Numbered from the stretch's first letter, positions 43,659 through 52,264 are shown. The stretch: 64,000 nt of DNA from an uncultured Clostridia bacterium (GCA_910580105.1 CAJTWN010000006.1:1-64000); one strand, 5' to 3'. The notes: generated by a model from the letters alone, not told the origin. Translations and numbers: made by a program.

Positions 43659-45959
43659 ATGAAAATACCCAAAGGCGTTCTCTGCTTCTTTTTGGCGGCT
43701 TTGTTTGTGCTGCCTTTTTCGGCGTGTCAGCGGATTACCGATGAGGTCTATGAAGAGGGAAAAGTGATTGTCACTTTGGATGAAAGCGGGCTTGTGCAGG
43801 CAGATGAGGAAGGGTTTTTATTTGTTTCTGATGATAAGATAAGCACATTGAGCGGTTCCGCAAATACGCGGGCAAAAGTGGTTGACATTCAGGCGGAGAT
43901 TTCTTGTGGAAATTACCATATAGAAACGAAAAAACTTAAGGCTTCCCAAAAGTGGTCGTATGACAATCCACCGCTTCTTTGGGGATATAATCAGATAAAG
44001 ATAAAGGTGACGGCGGATGATGGAACGACAGGAGAAAAGACCTTTGCCATTTTGTCCAAACACCATCAGGCGGCATTGGAAACCCAGACGGACAGTGATG
44101 GGGACGGACTTTTGGATTATCAGGAATGGATTTTTGGAACAGACTCCGGTCAAAGCGATACGGATGGCGATGGTGTAGGGGATTATGCCGAATTGTTTTT
44201 TACACGAACCAATCCAACAACTGCCGATGAGGAGTTGAGCAATCGGGATAGTGATGGAGACAGCCTTCCCGATTGGAAGGAAGCAGAGCAGAACTTCAGC
44301 GAGCCGATATTTGCAGACGGTAAATTTGATGAACGGACGGACGGCAGTGGCATTACACAAGACAGGAATACGGATGAGAGTGACAGTGGCAGGAATGGCA
44401 GCGCTGGTGAAAGAGATATGGCGTCGCAAAGAGATGGTATGGTAACAGTGACCGTAGACGGAGCGGAAGATCAGTTTGAAAATTATCATACCACTGTTTC
44501 GGCAGAGATTACCGGTGATGCGGAAGTGGTTGACAGTGCGCATATTCGGAGGATGGGCGTACAGAATATATTTTTGAATCCCAGTATCCCCGGTTATGTT
44601 GCCAGTGGGTATACGCTGCGAATGGATGGAAGCGCAGACGTCCAAATTTCAGTCAAATGTACAGGAGACGATTTGGAGGATCCGGTGTTATATTTGTTCA
44701 ATTATCAGGAACAGACGCTGAAAAATGTTTCAGGCCAGCGAATAACAGCGGATGGAACGGTAAAGGTAAAAATAGAGATGCCGGACAATGGCGTATGTAC
44801 GTTTATTCTTCTGAACAGGGCAAAAGCGTCACCCTATATTACAACAGGAAAAACAACGGGAACCCCACAACCTCTGGATGGATATAAAAACTTGGTTATC
44901 AATGGAACTTTGCGGCTGGGAACGGGGGCAAGGGTGGTTGGTTTGTCCGCAGATATAGCGGACAGCGACGGCGATGGACTGGAAGACAGCGATGAAGCAG
45001 AAATCCGGGTGGCCGGTGGAAAGAAGTTTGTTTATCTTCATTCAGATCCCACCCTTCCGGACAGTGATTTTGATGGCATAGAAGATGGAAAGGATAAACA
45101 GCCGCTTTCTTATAATATATCTGATCGGAGCATGGCGCTTGCCTGTGCGGTTGGGTATTGTGATTTATCCGACTATGTTGGGATGACGATTGGGGAGATT
45201 GCGGAGACGGAAACAGGAGCTGCTGCGCTTGGATATCTTGCAGGAAGCGAAGAGATAAATCTCCTTCGGGAAGCAGAAGTGCTCAGTCAGACAAATAATG
45301 AAACAAAAGAGGAGACAACCCGGCAGAGTGTAAAATTTGATTTTATGTCGGGGCGTTATGTTTCTGCCGCTGCAATGAACGAGAAAGGATATGGAAGCCT
45401 TGCGCTCTGTTTTTCTGGATTCGAAAAGGAGGGAGCTATTGTGTTTGCGGTGCGGGGAACCGCCCATGATCAAAGCGAGATTGCCGGAGAATTAATTGAC
45501 CGGGCAGTTTATATGGACATGAACACAATGCCCACAGAACGGGCGCTTGCGGAATATACCATGCTGAGCCAATATGCAGGCTGTGGTATGTATGTTACGG
45601 CCCATTCCACCGGCGGAAGTGTTGCCACAGAAGTGCTGGCGCATGTTTACAGCGATGAAACGAAACTACCGGTACGGGCTGCAACATTTAATGCCATTGG
45701 CAGTTACCGGATAAACAAACTGTCTATTCCATTGGTGCGAAAGCTGAGAGCGTTGAATACGATTGTAAATTATTATTATTACGGCGATATTCTTGGTGAA
45801 TATGTGGGAAAAACAGACATGTTTGCGCGGCTGGGAGGAAGTAAAGGTTATACTCCCATGGATAGGGACGGAAAAACGCTCAATACAGGAAACAGCGCTT
45901 CGTCTGCTTATCACGATATAAAATATTTTTGTACCGACCAACAGCTGATAAATAACTAA
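43659..45959 (+). CDS. Large lipoprotein with calcium-binding repeats and a lipase-like domain
   Basis: A 766-residue lipoprotein (lipobox FSAC near residue 23). Thrombospondin type 3-like calcium loops occur in two groups: DSDGDGLLDYQEW (about 144), DTDGDGVGDYAEL (168), DSDGDSLPDWKEA (196), then DSDGDGLEDSDEAEI (434) and DSDFDGIEDGKDKQP (468). Residues about 490-766 resemble a class 3 lipase/Mbeg1-type alpha/beta hydrolase with the nucleophile Ser650 in TAHSTGGSVA and AVRGTA upstream. It is anchored outside the membrane; substrate unknown. GAGGAGGTGA precedes ATG 43659. Confidence 0.8.
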   Translation: MKIPKGVLCFFLAALFVLPFSACQRITDEVYEEGKVIVTLDESGLVQADEEGFLFVSDDKISTLSGSANTRAKVVDIQAEISCGNYHIETKKLKASQKWSYDNPPLLWGYNQIKIKVTADDGTTGEKTFAILSKHHQAALETQTDSDGDGLLDYQEWIFGTDSGQSDTDGDGVGDYAELFFTRTNPTTADEELSNRDSDGDSLPDWKEAEQNFSEPIFADGKFDERTDGSGITQDRNTDESDSGRNGSAGERDMASQRDGMVTVTVDGAEDQFENYHTTVSAEITGDAEVVDSAHIRRMGVQNIFLNPSIPGYVASGYTLRMDGSADVQISVKCTGDDLEDPVLYLFNYQEQTLKNVSGQRITADGTVKVKIEMPDNGVCTFILLNRAKASPYITTGKTTGTPQPLDGYKNLVINGTLRLGTGARVVGLSADIADSDGDGLEDSDEAEIRVAGGKKFVYLHSDPTLPDSDFDGIEDGKDKQPLSYNISDRSMALACAVGYCDLSDYVGMTIGEIAETETGAAALGYLAGSEEINLLREAEVLSQTNNETKEETTRQSVKFDFMSGRYVSAAAMNEKGYGSLALCFSGFEKEGAIVFAVRGTAHDQSEIAGELIDRAVYMDMNTMPTERALAEYTMLSQYAGCGMYVTAHSTGGSVATEVLAHVYSDETKLPVRAATFNAIGSYRINKLSIPLVRKLRALNTIVNYYYYGDILGEYVGKTDMFARLGGSKGYTPMDRDGKTLNTGNSASSAYHDIKYFCTDQQLINN

Positions 45960-46089
45960 GATGCTCTTTGTCGTCGGCACACGGCCGATTTGCTCGCATT
46001 TCCTGTGCGGAAATGCTTCACCTTGTGGCCGGTGCCTCCTCTTTCCCGCAAAACGCACTGCGTTGTCATCGTCAAAGTACGCCCTTGCT

Positions 46090-46675
46090 GCTCGCTTTTC
46101 CTACCGGAAAAGCATCGCTTCTTCGGCGGTTCTTCCTTTTTCCCACAAAAGCATAGCTTTTGTGGGAACCCTGTGGGCGACCACGCAGGGTCGCCCCTAC
46201 GGATGGCGTTAAAATGCGACCTTTATCGCTCATTTTGAATATACGTTACCCGTTTCGAAATGTAACTAGTTTTTCCACTGGGCGGAGTAGAACCCCACCC
46301 CTACGAAGGTTGCGAAAAATTTCGTTTCTTCGTCCGCGGCAATTGGAAAAAGGTTTTTCCACTCGGTACATCCGCGCGCGTCAGAACACGCCTTAATTTG
46401 CTCGCTTTTCCTACCGGAAAAGCATCGCTTCTTCGGCGGTTCTTCCTTTTTCCCACAAAAGCTATGCTTTTGTGGGAACCCTGTGGGCGACCACGCAGGG
46501 TCGCCCCTACGGATAGCGTTAGAACGCGCCCTTTATCGCTCATTTTGAATATACGTTACCCGTTTCGAAATGTAATTGGTTTTTCCACCGGGCGGAGTAG
46601 AACTCCACCCCTACGAAGGTTGCGAAAAATTTCGTTTCTTCGTCCGCGGCACTCGGTAAAAGGTTTTTCCACTCA
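46090..46675. repeat. 310-bp direct duplication of non-coding DNA
   Basis: CTCGCTTTTCCTACCGG starts at 46091 and again at 46401, and the following ~285 bases are nearly identical. Each copy holds the inverted repeats CCCACAAAAGC / GCTTTTGTGGG, GGGCGACC..GGTCGCCCCTACGG and GGGCGGAGTAGAACCCCACCCCTACG. No ribosome sites or conserved proteins are seen. The stretch from 45960 to 46900 is non-coding. Confidence 0.85.
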
Positions 46676-46885
46676 TATTATCCGCGCACCGGATGAAACG
46701 TCACGTTTCCGCGGCACTCGGTAAAAGGTTTTTCCACTCGTATTATCCGTGCACCGGATGAAACGTCACGTTTCCGCGGCACTCGGTAAAAGGTTTTTCC
46801 ACTCGTATTATCCGTGCACCGGATGAAACGTCACGTTTCCGCGGCACTCGGTAAAAGGTTTTTCCTCTCGGTACATCCGCGCACC
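46645..46885. repeat. 64-bp tandem repeat, about four units
   Basis: The unit CGCGGCACTCGGTAAAAGG...TTTTTCCACTCGTATTATCCGTGCACCGGATGAAACGTCACG recurs with period 64 (TATTATCCG at 46677, 46741, 46805, and a diverged copy near 46869). It continues from the end of the second 310-bp copy. No spacers vary between units, so it is not a CRISPR array. Confidence 0.85.
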
Positions 46886-46907
46886 GGGTTAAGCGTCACA
46901 CTTGCTG

Positions 46908-46936
46908 TTGACAATTGTGGGTAAGCAGTGTATAAT
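46908..46936 (+). promoter_or_regulatory. Consensus promoter of the queuosine operon
   Basis: TTGACA (46908-46913), 17-nt spacer, TATAAT (46931-46936). Confidence 0.85.
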
Positions 46937-46952
46937 AAATGTAAATTTCATA

Positions 46953-47005
46953 AGACAGTTCGTTTGCACCATCCTGTCTCAAAAGAAAACTAGGGCAAAT
47001 ACAGC
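46953..47005 (+). promoter_or_regulatory. preQ1-type riboswitch aptamer
   Basis: P1 is AGACAG (46953-46958) with CTGTCT, enclosing the loop TTCGTTTGCACCATC; an A-rich tail CAAAAGAAAACTAGGG follows, the hallmark of preQ1-I aptamers. TTTGC in the loop can pair with GCAAA right after the tail (P2), giving the H-type pseudoknot. It lies 17 nt after the -10 box and before a terminator and a preQ1 synthesis operon. The subclass is not certain because the loop and P2 differ from the Bacillus queC example. Confidence 0.75.
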
Positions 47006-47030
47006 GGCTTTATGCGGCTGTGTTTTGGTG

Positions 47031-47058
47031 CAGACGTTTTGAGGACGCCTGTTTTTTT
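47031..47058 (+). terminator. Riboswitch terminator of the que operon
   Basis: CAGACGT / ACGCCTG stem (one A-C mismatch) with loop TTTGAGG, followed by TTTTTTTG, 28 nt before queD. It is the likely expression platform: ligand binding would favour termination. Confidence 0.7.
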
Positions 47059-47085
47059 GTGCGTTTTTCAAAAGAAAGGATAGAG

Positions 47086-47523
47086 ATGTATACAATTAAG
47101 ACGGAAAGTGCGTTTGACAGCGCTCATTTTCTTTATGGATATGAGGGGAAATGCAGGAATCTGCATGGGCACCGCTGGAAAATTGAGGTTGAAGTAGGTT
47201 GTTCGACCTTACATGAAAAAGGGCAGGAACGTGGTATGCTGGTGGATTTTTCTGCTTTGAAAGTAGCAGTCAGGGGGTTGGCAGACCGTTTGGATCACGC
47301 ATTGATTTATGAAACCGGAACTTTGAAGGAAAACACGCTGTGTGCATTGCAGGAAGAAGGTTTTGCATTGATTGCAGTGCCTTTTCGGCCGACGGCAGAA
47401 AACTTTTCAAAATATGTGTATGACGAAATATCCGGCCAGGGATTTCAGGTGGTGCGGACGGTTGTCTATGAGACGCCGAATAACTGTGCTTCCTATGTGC
47501 CGCCTTTGGAGGATATGAGATGA
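47086..47523 (+). CDS. queD: 6-carboxytetrahydropterin synthase QueD
   Basis: A 145-residue tunnelling-fold enzyme that converts 7,8-dihydroneopterin triphosphate to 6-carboxytetrahydropterin, the second step to preQ1. SAFDSAHFLYGYEGKCRNLHGHRW holds the zinc histidines and catalytic Cys; LVDFSALK and the late PTAENFSKYVYDEI complete the pattern. AAAGGA precedes ATG 47086. Its stop overlaps queE by 4 bases. Confidence 0.93.
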   Translation: MYTIKTESAFDSAHFLYGYEGKCRNLHGHRWKIEVEVGCSTLHEKGQERGMLVDFSALKVAVRGLADRLDHALIYETGTLKENTLCALQEEGFALIAVPFRPTAENFSKYVYDEISGQGFQVVRTVVYETPNNCASYVPPLEDMR

Positions 47524-48182
47524 AAAACTTTCCGGTGGTAGAGAAATTTGTAAGTATTAACGGAGAGGGGAGGAAAGCGGGAGAACTCTCGGTTTTTATC
47601 CGGTTTCGGGGCTGTAATCTGGCTTGTAGTTATTGTGATACCAGGTGGGCAAATACAGAAGAGGCACAGGCACAGCAGATGACCGTAAAAGAAATCTGCG
47701 ATTTTGTGCTGGAGACTGGTGTGAAGAATGTCACTTTGACCGGAGGTGAACCAATGCTGCAGCCGGGTATTGAAACGTTGGCTGCAGCGCTTGCCGAAAA
47801 CGCAGAGGCACGGGTGGAAATTGAAACCAATGGCAGTATTGATCTGGCGCCGTTTTGGTATCTTCCATGCAGTTTTACGGTGGATTATAAACTGCCGGGC
47901 AGCGGGATGGAACCGGCAATGTGTCGCTCTAATTTTGCGCAGATAAGAGCGGAGGATACAGTAAAATTTGTTGCCGGCAGCCGAAAGGATTTGGCGTGTG
48001 CAAAAAAAGTTATTGATAGTTACGGACTAATTGGACGTACGGCGGTTTATATAAGTCCTGTTTTTGGACAGATAGAACCTGCGGAAATAGTGGAATTCAT
48101 GATAGAAGAGCAGATGAATGGGGTACGGCTGCAGATACAGATGCATAAAGTGATTTGGGATCCGGATAAAAAGGGGGTATAA
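47520..48182 (+). CDS. queE: 7-carboxy-7-deazaguanine synthase QueE
   Basis: A 220-residue radical SAM enzyme that makes 7-carboxy-7-deazaguanine. The cluster motif is [16 protein letters not shown] (CxxxCxxC) and the GGEP motif is [10 protein letters not shown]; the N-terminal [16 protein letters not shown] is typical. It follows queD and precedes folE by 4 nt. Confidence 0.94.
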   Translation: MKNFPVVEKFVSINGEGRKAGELSVFIRFRGCNLACSYCDTRWANTEEAQAQQMTVKEICDFVLETGVKNVTLTGGEPMLQPGIETLAAALAENAEARVEIETNGSIDLAPFWYLPCSFTVDYKLPGSGMEPAMCRSNFAQIRAEDTVKFVAGSRKDLACAKKVIDSYGLIGRTAVYISPVFGQIEPAEIVEFMIEEQMNGVRLQIQMHKVIWDPDKKGV

Positions 48183-48186
48183 ACAG

Positions 48187-48750
48187 GTGATTGATACAAA
48201 GGCGATTGAAGAACATATTCGTGGTATTTTGGTTGCCCTTGGTGATGATCCGAACCGTGAAGGGCTTTTGGATACACCGAAACGGGTGGCTAAAATGTAT
48301 GAAGAGGTATTCGAGGGGATGAACTATACCAATCGGGAGATTGCGGAAATGTTCAATAAAACGTTTGCAGACAGTGTGGATTCGAATCAGGATATGGATG
48401 GTATGGTTATTGTACGGGACATTGAGGTATTCAGCTTTTGTGAACATCATCTTGCTTTGATGTATGACATGAAGGTGACGGTGGCCTATATACCGAAGGG
48501 GAAAGTGATCGGACTTTCCAAAATTGCGCGAATTGCAGATATGGTGGCAAAACGCCTGCAATTGCAAGAGCGGATCGGCGCAGATATTGCCGAGGTGATG
48601 CAGATGGTAACTGGTTCGGAGGATGTAGCGGTTTTGATTGAAGGCTGCCATAGCTGTATGACGGCACGGGGCATTAAAAAAGGCGGTGCGAAAACTTATA
48701 CCCGTACATTGCGGGGAAAATTCAGGAAGACGCCCGCACTGTTGGGATAA
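48187..48750 (+). CDS. folE: GTP cyclohydrolase I
   Basis: A 187-residue enzyme that opens GTP to dihydroneopterin triphosphate, the precursor for QueD and for folate. Zinc ligands are in FCEHH and [22 protein letters not shown] and [20 protein letters not shown] are family stretches. It starts at GTG 48187, with AAGGGGG upstream. Its place inside the que operon suggests that it serves preQ1 synthesis first. Confidence 0.95.
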   Translation: MIDTKAIEEHIRGILVALGDDPNREGLLDTPKRVAKMYEEVFEGMNYTNREIAEMFNKTFADSVDSNQDMDGMVIVRDIEVFSFCEHHLALMYDMKVTVAYIPKGKVIGLSKIARIADMVAKRLQLQERIGADIAEVMQMVTGSEDVAVLIEGCHSCMTARGIKKGGAKTYTRTLRGKFRKTPALLG

Positions 48751-48764
48751 AGGAGAGAAAGCAG

Positions 48765-49442
48765 ATGGAAAAAGCATTGGTATTGATGAGCGGCGGCGTG
48801 GACAGCACGACCTGTCTGGCTCTGGCTGTGGAGAAGTACAAAAAAGAAAATGTGGTGGCACTTTCGGTGTCTTATGGTCAGAAACACACCCGCGAAATTG
48901 CGGCGGCGGAGGATCTTGCACAATATTATGGGGTGGAATATATAACCATCGACCTTGCGCCGATGTTTGCGTATAGCAATTGTACCCTGCTCACCCATAC
49001 AGGGGGGGAGATTCCCCATACTTCCTATGCAGAGCAGTTAAAAGAGACGGACGGGACGCCGGTGTCAACGTATGTTCCCTTCCGAAACGGATTGTTTTTG
49101 TCTGCGGCAGCCAGTATTGCGCTGTCAAAAGGGTGCAGCGTTATTTATTATGGTGCACACAGGGATGATGCGGCGGGAAGCGCATATCCTGATTGCAGTT
49201 CTGAATTTCATGATGCAATCCGTCAGGCGATTTATCTCGGCAGCGGAAAACAGCTCACGGTATCTGCGCCCTTTGTTGATAAGACCAAGGCGGATGTGGT
49301 GCGTATTGGAAAGGAATTGGGTGTCCCCTATGAGCGGACATGGAGCTGTTATGAGGGGAAAGATAAGCCATGCGGCGTTTGTGGAACCTGCCGTGACAGA
49401 AAGGCGGCATTTGTGGCCAATGGGATTTTGGATATTGACTAA
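48765..49442 (+). CDS. queC: 7-cyano-7-deazaguanine synthase QueC
   Basis: A 225-residue ATP-dependent enzyme that makes preQ0 from 7-carboxy-7-deazaguanine and ammonia. The PP-loop is SGGVDSTTCLA; the C-terminal zinc site is CYEGKDKPCGVCGTCRDR. AAAGGAG precedes ATG 48765. Confidence 0.95.
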   Translation: MEKALVLMSGGVDSTTCLALAVEKYKKENVVALSVSYGQKHTREIAAAEDLAQYYGVEYITIDLAPMFAYSNCTLLTHTGGEIPHTSYAEQLKETDGTPVSTYVPFRNGLFLSAAASIALSKGCSVIYYGAHRDDAAGSAYPDCSSEFHDAIRQAIYLGSGKQLTVSAPFVDKTKADVVRIGKELGVPYERTWSCYEGKDKPCGVCGTCRDRKAAFVANGILDID

Positions 49443-49454
49443 AGGAGGAAGAAG

Positions 49455-49949
49455 ATGAGCCGAACAGCAAAAGAAACCGAAAATTTGACCCTGCTTGGGA
49501 ATCAGGGGACAAAATATCCGGACAACTATGCGCCGGAGGTATTGGAAACCTTTTTGAATAAGCATCCGGATAATGACTATTTTGTCAAATTTAATTGTCC
49601 GGAATTTACCTCTCTCTGCCCAATTACAGGACAGCCGGATTTTGCTTCTATCATTATTTCCTATGTGCCCGGCGAGAAGATGGTGGAGAGTAAATCGCTG
49701 AAATTATATCTCTTCAGTTTTCGGAACCATGGGGATTTTCATGAGGACTGCGTCAATGTGATTATGAAGGATTTGATTGCACTGATGGAGCCAAAGTATA
49801 TCGAGGTCTGGGGGAAATTTACGCCGCGGGGCGGTATTTCCATTGACCCTTACTGCAATTATGGTATGCCCGGCACAAAGTGGGAAGAGGTGGCATGGAA
49901 CCGCCTGTCAGGTCATGATCTCTATCCGGAAAAGGTCGATAATCGGTAA
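49455..49949 (+). CDS. queF: preQ0 reductase QueF, short type
   Basis: A 164-residue NADPH-dependent nitrile reductase that makes preQ1 from preQ0. The catalytic Cys is in [13 protein letters not shown], the substrate motif is [22 protein letters not shown]. The short length is that of the Bacillus-type enzyme. It is the last gene of the queD-queE-folE-queC-queF operon; tgt and queA are not in the window. Confidence 0.95.
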   Translation: MSRTAKETENLTLLGNQGTKYPDNYAPEVLETFLNKHPDNDYFVKFNCPEFTSLCPITGQPDFASIIISYVPGEKMVESKSLKLYLFSFRNHGDFHEDCVNVIMKDLIALMEPKYIEVWGKFTPRGGISIDPYCNYGMPGTKWEEVAWNRLSGHDLYPEKVDNR

Positions 49950-49952
49950 CAT

Positions 49953-50070
49953 TTCAAAAGGGCTGAAAGCGTGTCAGGCAACATTTGGGTGGGAAATTGT
50001 ACGCCCACTGAAAAACGGAAGTGGACCCCTCTGATATAGAGGCTGTGAATATCTTTCGTTTGGTTATAAA
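49953..50070 (-). repeat. Dispersed hairpin element, copy D (inverted)
   Basis: Read on the minus strand: TTATAACCAAACGAAAGATATTC, CCTCTATATCAGAGG, CACTTCCGTTTTTCAGTGGGCGTACAATTTCCCAC, ATGTTGCCTGACACGC, TTTTGAAATG. The block order equals copies A-C. It lies between queF and the terminator at 50070. Confidence 0.65.
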
Positions 50071-50101
50071 ATACAGGCGTTGTTTGACGCCTGTATTTTT
50101 G
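50070..50101 (+). terminator. Terminator before ilvA
   Basis: Twelve-base stem AAATACAGGCGT / ACGCCTGTATTT with loop TGTTTG, then TTG. Confidence 0.9.
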
Positions 50102-50113
50102 TGGAATCTTACC

Positions 50114-50141
50114 TTGACAAGTGGTGATTCTGTAGTATAAT
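50114..50141 (+). promoter_or_regulatory. Promoter of ilvA-ridA
   Basis: TTGACA (50114-50119), 16-nt spacer, TATAAT (50136-50141), both hexamers at consensus. Confidence 0.8.
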
Positions 50142-50194
50142 AAAGGGTATGTAGCTTGAAAAAACGAGAATATTTGTGAAATAGAGGGATACAT

Positions 50195-51400
50195 ATGCTT
50201 ACACTTGACAAAATTTATCACGCATCCTTTGTACTGAAGGAGGTCATCCGTCCGACTGCATTGATAAAGGCGCCGAACTTCTGTAAAAATGCGGAAATAT
50301 ATTTGAAAACAGAGAATTTGCAGGTGACCGGTTCTTTTAAGGTGAGAGGCGCATATTATAAAATTTCTCAGCTTTCTGACGAGGAAAAAGCAAGGGGCGT
50401 CATTGCATGTTCAGCAGGAAACCATGCCCAGGGTGTTGCTCTTGCTGCAGCAAAGAGCAAAATCAAATCATTGATTTGTATTCCGGATGGTGCACCGATT
50501 TCCAAGGTGGAGGCCACCAAAAGTTATGGGGCAGAGGTATGTCTGGTGGAGGGCACCTATGATGATGCCTATGAAAAAACGCTGGAACTGCAAGCGAAAA
50601 GCGGTGCAACGTTTATACATCCTTTCGATGATGAGATGGTGATTGCAGGACAGGGAACCATCGGCCTTGAAATTTTGGACCAGCTTTCGGATGTGGATAT
50701 GGTTATTGTACCGGTGGGCGGCGGCGGTTTAATCAGCGGCGTGGCTTATGCCCTGAAATCCCTGAAGCCGGAGATAGAAATTTATGGCGTACAGGCGGAA
50801 GGCGCACCGTCAATGTTTCATTCCATACATCATGGCGCAATTGAGACATTGCCGGAGGTGAAGACCATTGCGGATGGTATTGCGGTCAAAACACCGGGCG
50901 AACATACCTTTGAAATGTGCAGTAAATATGTCGATGATATTGTTACAGTGACCGATGATGAGGTTTCGACGGCGATTCTTGCCTTGATTGAGCAGCAGAA
51001 GATGATTGCCGAAGGGGCAGGTGCTGTGGCGGTTGCGGCGGCATTGTTTGAAAAGGTGCCGGTACAAGGGAAAAAGGTGGTTTGTCTCGTTTCGGGTGGT
51101 AATATTGACGTTACGATTCTTTCCCGTGTGATCACCCGCGGTTTGCAGAAAGAGGGGCGTTTGGCAGAATTGGTCATCGAATTGATGGATAAACCGGGAC
51201 AGCTGCGCGGTGTTTCCAAAATAATTTCAAACCTTGGCGGTAATGTGGTTTCTGTCAGTCATGACCGGTCAGATGTCAATATGGACATTAATTCCTGTTT
51301 CCTTCGGATTTCCATGGAGACAAGAAATCGCGAGCATTTGGAAGAGATTAAAAAATCTTTAACGGATGAAGGATATAAAATTGTGAATCCGGAAGTGTAA
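50195..51400 (+). CDS. ilvA: Threonine ammonia-lyase (short type with one ACT domain)
   Basis: A 401-residue PLP enzyme that turns threonine into 2-oxobutanoate and ammonia. The PLP lysine is in TGSFKVRGAYYKI, the phosphate loop is VGGGGLISG and CSAGNHAQGVA is present. A C-terminal ACT domain (about 325-401) suggests allosteric control. The layout matches the TdcB-like/IlvA short form rather than the 500-residue biosynthetic enzyme, so a catabolic role is possible. ridA follows. Confidence 0.93.
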   Translation: MLTLDKIYHASFVLKEVIRPTALIKAPNFCKNAEIYLKTENLQVTGSFKVRGAYYKISQLSDEEKARGVIACSAGNHAQGVALAAAKSKIKSLICIPDGAPISKVEATKSYGAEVCLVEGTYDDAYEKTLELQAKSGATFIHPFDDEMVIAGQGTIGLEILDQLSDVDMVIVPVGGGGLISGVAYALKSLKPEIEIYGVQAEGAPSMFHSIHHGAIETLPEVKTIADGIAVKTPGEHTFEMCSKYVDDIVTVTDDEVSTAILALIEQQKMIAEGAGAVAVAAALFEKVPVQGKKVVCLVSGGNIDVTILSRVITRGLQKEGRLAELVIELMDKPGQLRGVSKIISNLGGNVVSVSHDRSDVNMDINSCFLRISMETRNREHLEEIKKSLTDEGYKIVNPEV

Positions 51401-51465
51401 AACTTATCAAATAAGTTTTTGCAGAGTAAATATTTTGTAGACAAGGATTGGAAAGGAGAAAAAAG

Positions 51466-51837
51466 ATGGAAAAAATTTATACAAACAAGGCACCGGAGGC
51501 GATTGGCCCGTATTCCCAGGCGGTTATTACCGGAAATTTGGTATTTACCTCCGGTCAGATTGCCATTGACCCGGCAAAGGGAGATGTGGTGGCTGAAGGA
51601 ATTGAGGCACAGACCGAGCAGGTAATGAAAAATCTGGGAGAGGTATTGAAAGCGGCTGGTTCCTCTTTTGAAAAAGCTGTAAAAACGGTTTGCTTTCTAT
51701 CGGATATGACGGATTTTGCAGCATTTAATGAGATTTATGGCAAATATTTTACCGGCAAACCGGCGCGCAGCTGCGTGGCCGCAAAACAGCTTCCCAAGGG
51801 CGTTTTGGTTGAAGTTGAAGTAATAGCTGAAGTTTAA
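51466..51837 (+). CDS. ridA: 2-iminobutanoate/2-iminopropanoate deaminase RidA
   Basis: A 123-residue YjgF/YER057c/UK114 protein. It hydrolyses the reactive enamine/imine products released by PLP lyases such as IlvA. Motifs: APEAIGPYSQAV, FTSGQIAIDP, the active-site Arg in ARSCVAAKQLPKG and VEVEVIA at the end. GAAAGGAGAA precedes ATG 51466. Its place directly after ilvA gives a direct metabolic link. Confidence 0.94.
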   Translation: MEKIYTNKAPEAIGPYSQAVITGNLVFTSGQIAIDPAKGDVVAEGIEAQTEQVMKNLGEVLKAAGSSFEKAVKTVCFLSDMTDFAAFNEIYGKYFTGKPARSCVAAKQLPKGVLVEVEVIAEV

Positions 51838-51872
51838 AATTTGAAATTTGTGTATTTTTTTCAAAAAAAGTC

Positions 51873-51901
51873 TTGCAATTTTCAAAAGTTCGTGCTATGA
51901 T
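51873..51901 (+). promoter_or_regulatory. Promoter of the aro operon leader
   Basis: TTGCAA (51873-51878), 17-nt spacer, TATGAT (51896-51901), 49 nt before the leader peptide start. Confidence 0.75.
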
Positions 51902-51949
51902 TGAGAACAAAGAAATATAAATTGCATAAAATTCATTGAGGAAATAAAA

Positions 51950-52087
51950 ATGAGAGAGTACAAGAAACAATTCATTTCTACAATTGCATACTTTTACTTT
52001 TATTTTGGCTTTAGCTTTTATTTTGGCTACGGCTTTTTGCGTTGTGGAAAATTGAATAATCTTGGACCTCGGCTTATGACGGCATAA
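51950..52087 (+). CDS. Phe/Tyr-rich leader peptide of the aromatic operon
   Basis: A 45-codon frame, ATG 51950 with GAGGA upstream and stop TAA at 52085-52087. It holds eight Phe and six Tyr; residues 14-29 read YFYFYFGFSFYFGYGF. Such a run makes ribosome progress depend on charged tRNA-Phe and tRNA-Tyr. A hairpin, GCTTATG / CATAAGC (52072-52089), overlaps its stop, and a perfect terminator follows at 52112. The next gene is DAHP synthase. All of this fits transcription attenuation as in enteric pheA and trp leaders. Confidence 0.88.
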   Translation: MREYKKQFISTIAYFYFYFGFSFYFGYGFLRCGKLNNLGPRLMTA

Positions 52088-52111
52088 GCGATTTCAATTT
52101 GTATATGGATG

Positions 52112-52147
52112 AAAGGCAGGTTCGAGAGAACCTGCCTTTATTTTTTT
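52112..52147 (+). terminator. Attenuator terminator of the aro operon
   Basis: Twelve-base perfect stem AAAGGCAGGTTC / GAACCTGCCTTT with loop GAGA, then ATTTTTTTAT. It lies between the leader peptide and aroF. Confidence 0.88.
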
Positions 52148-52264
52148 ATAAAACGCAGGGATTCAGATTGATTGCAGACAGCCCACTGATTTGGCGGATG
52201 CTTTTCCAAATGCGTTGTATAAAGGGACGGAAGTCCTATCATAAATTTTTAGGAGGCTTTTATC

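Noticed and set aside
46090..46885. CRISPR array
   Set aside because: The units repeat as a whole with no variable spacers, and no cas gene is in the window.
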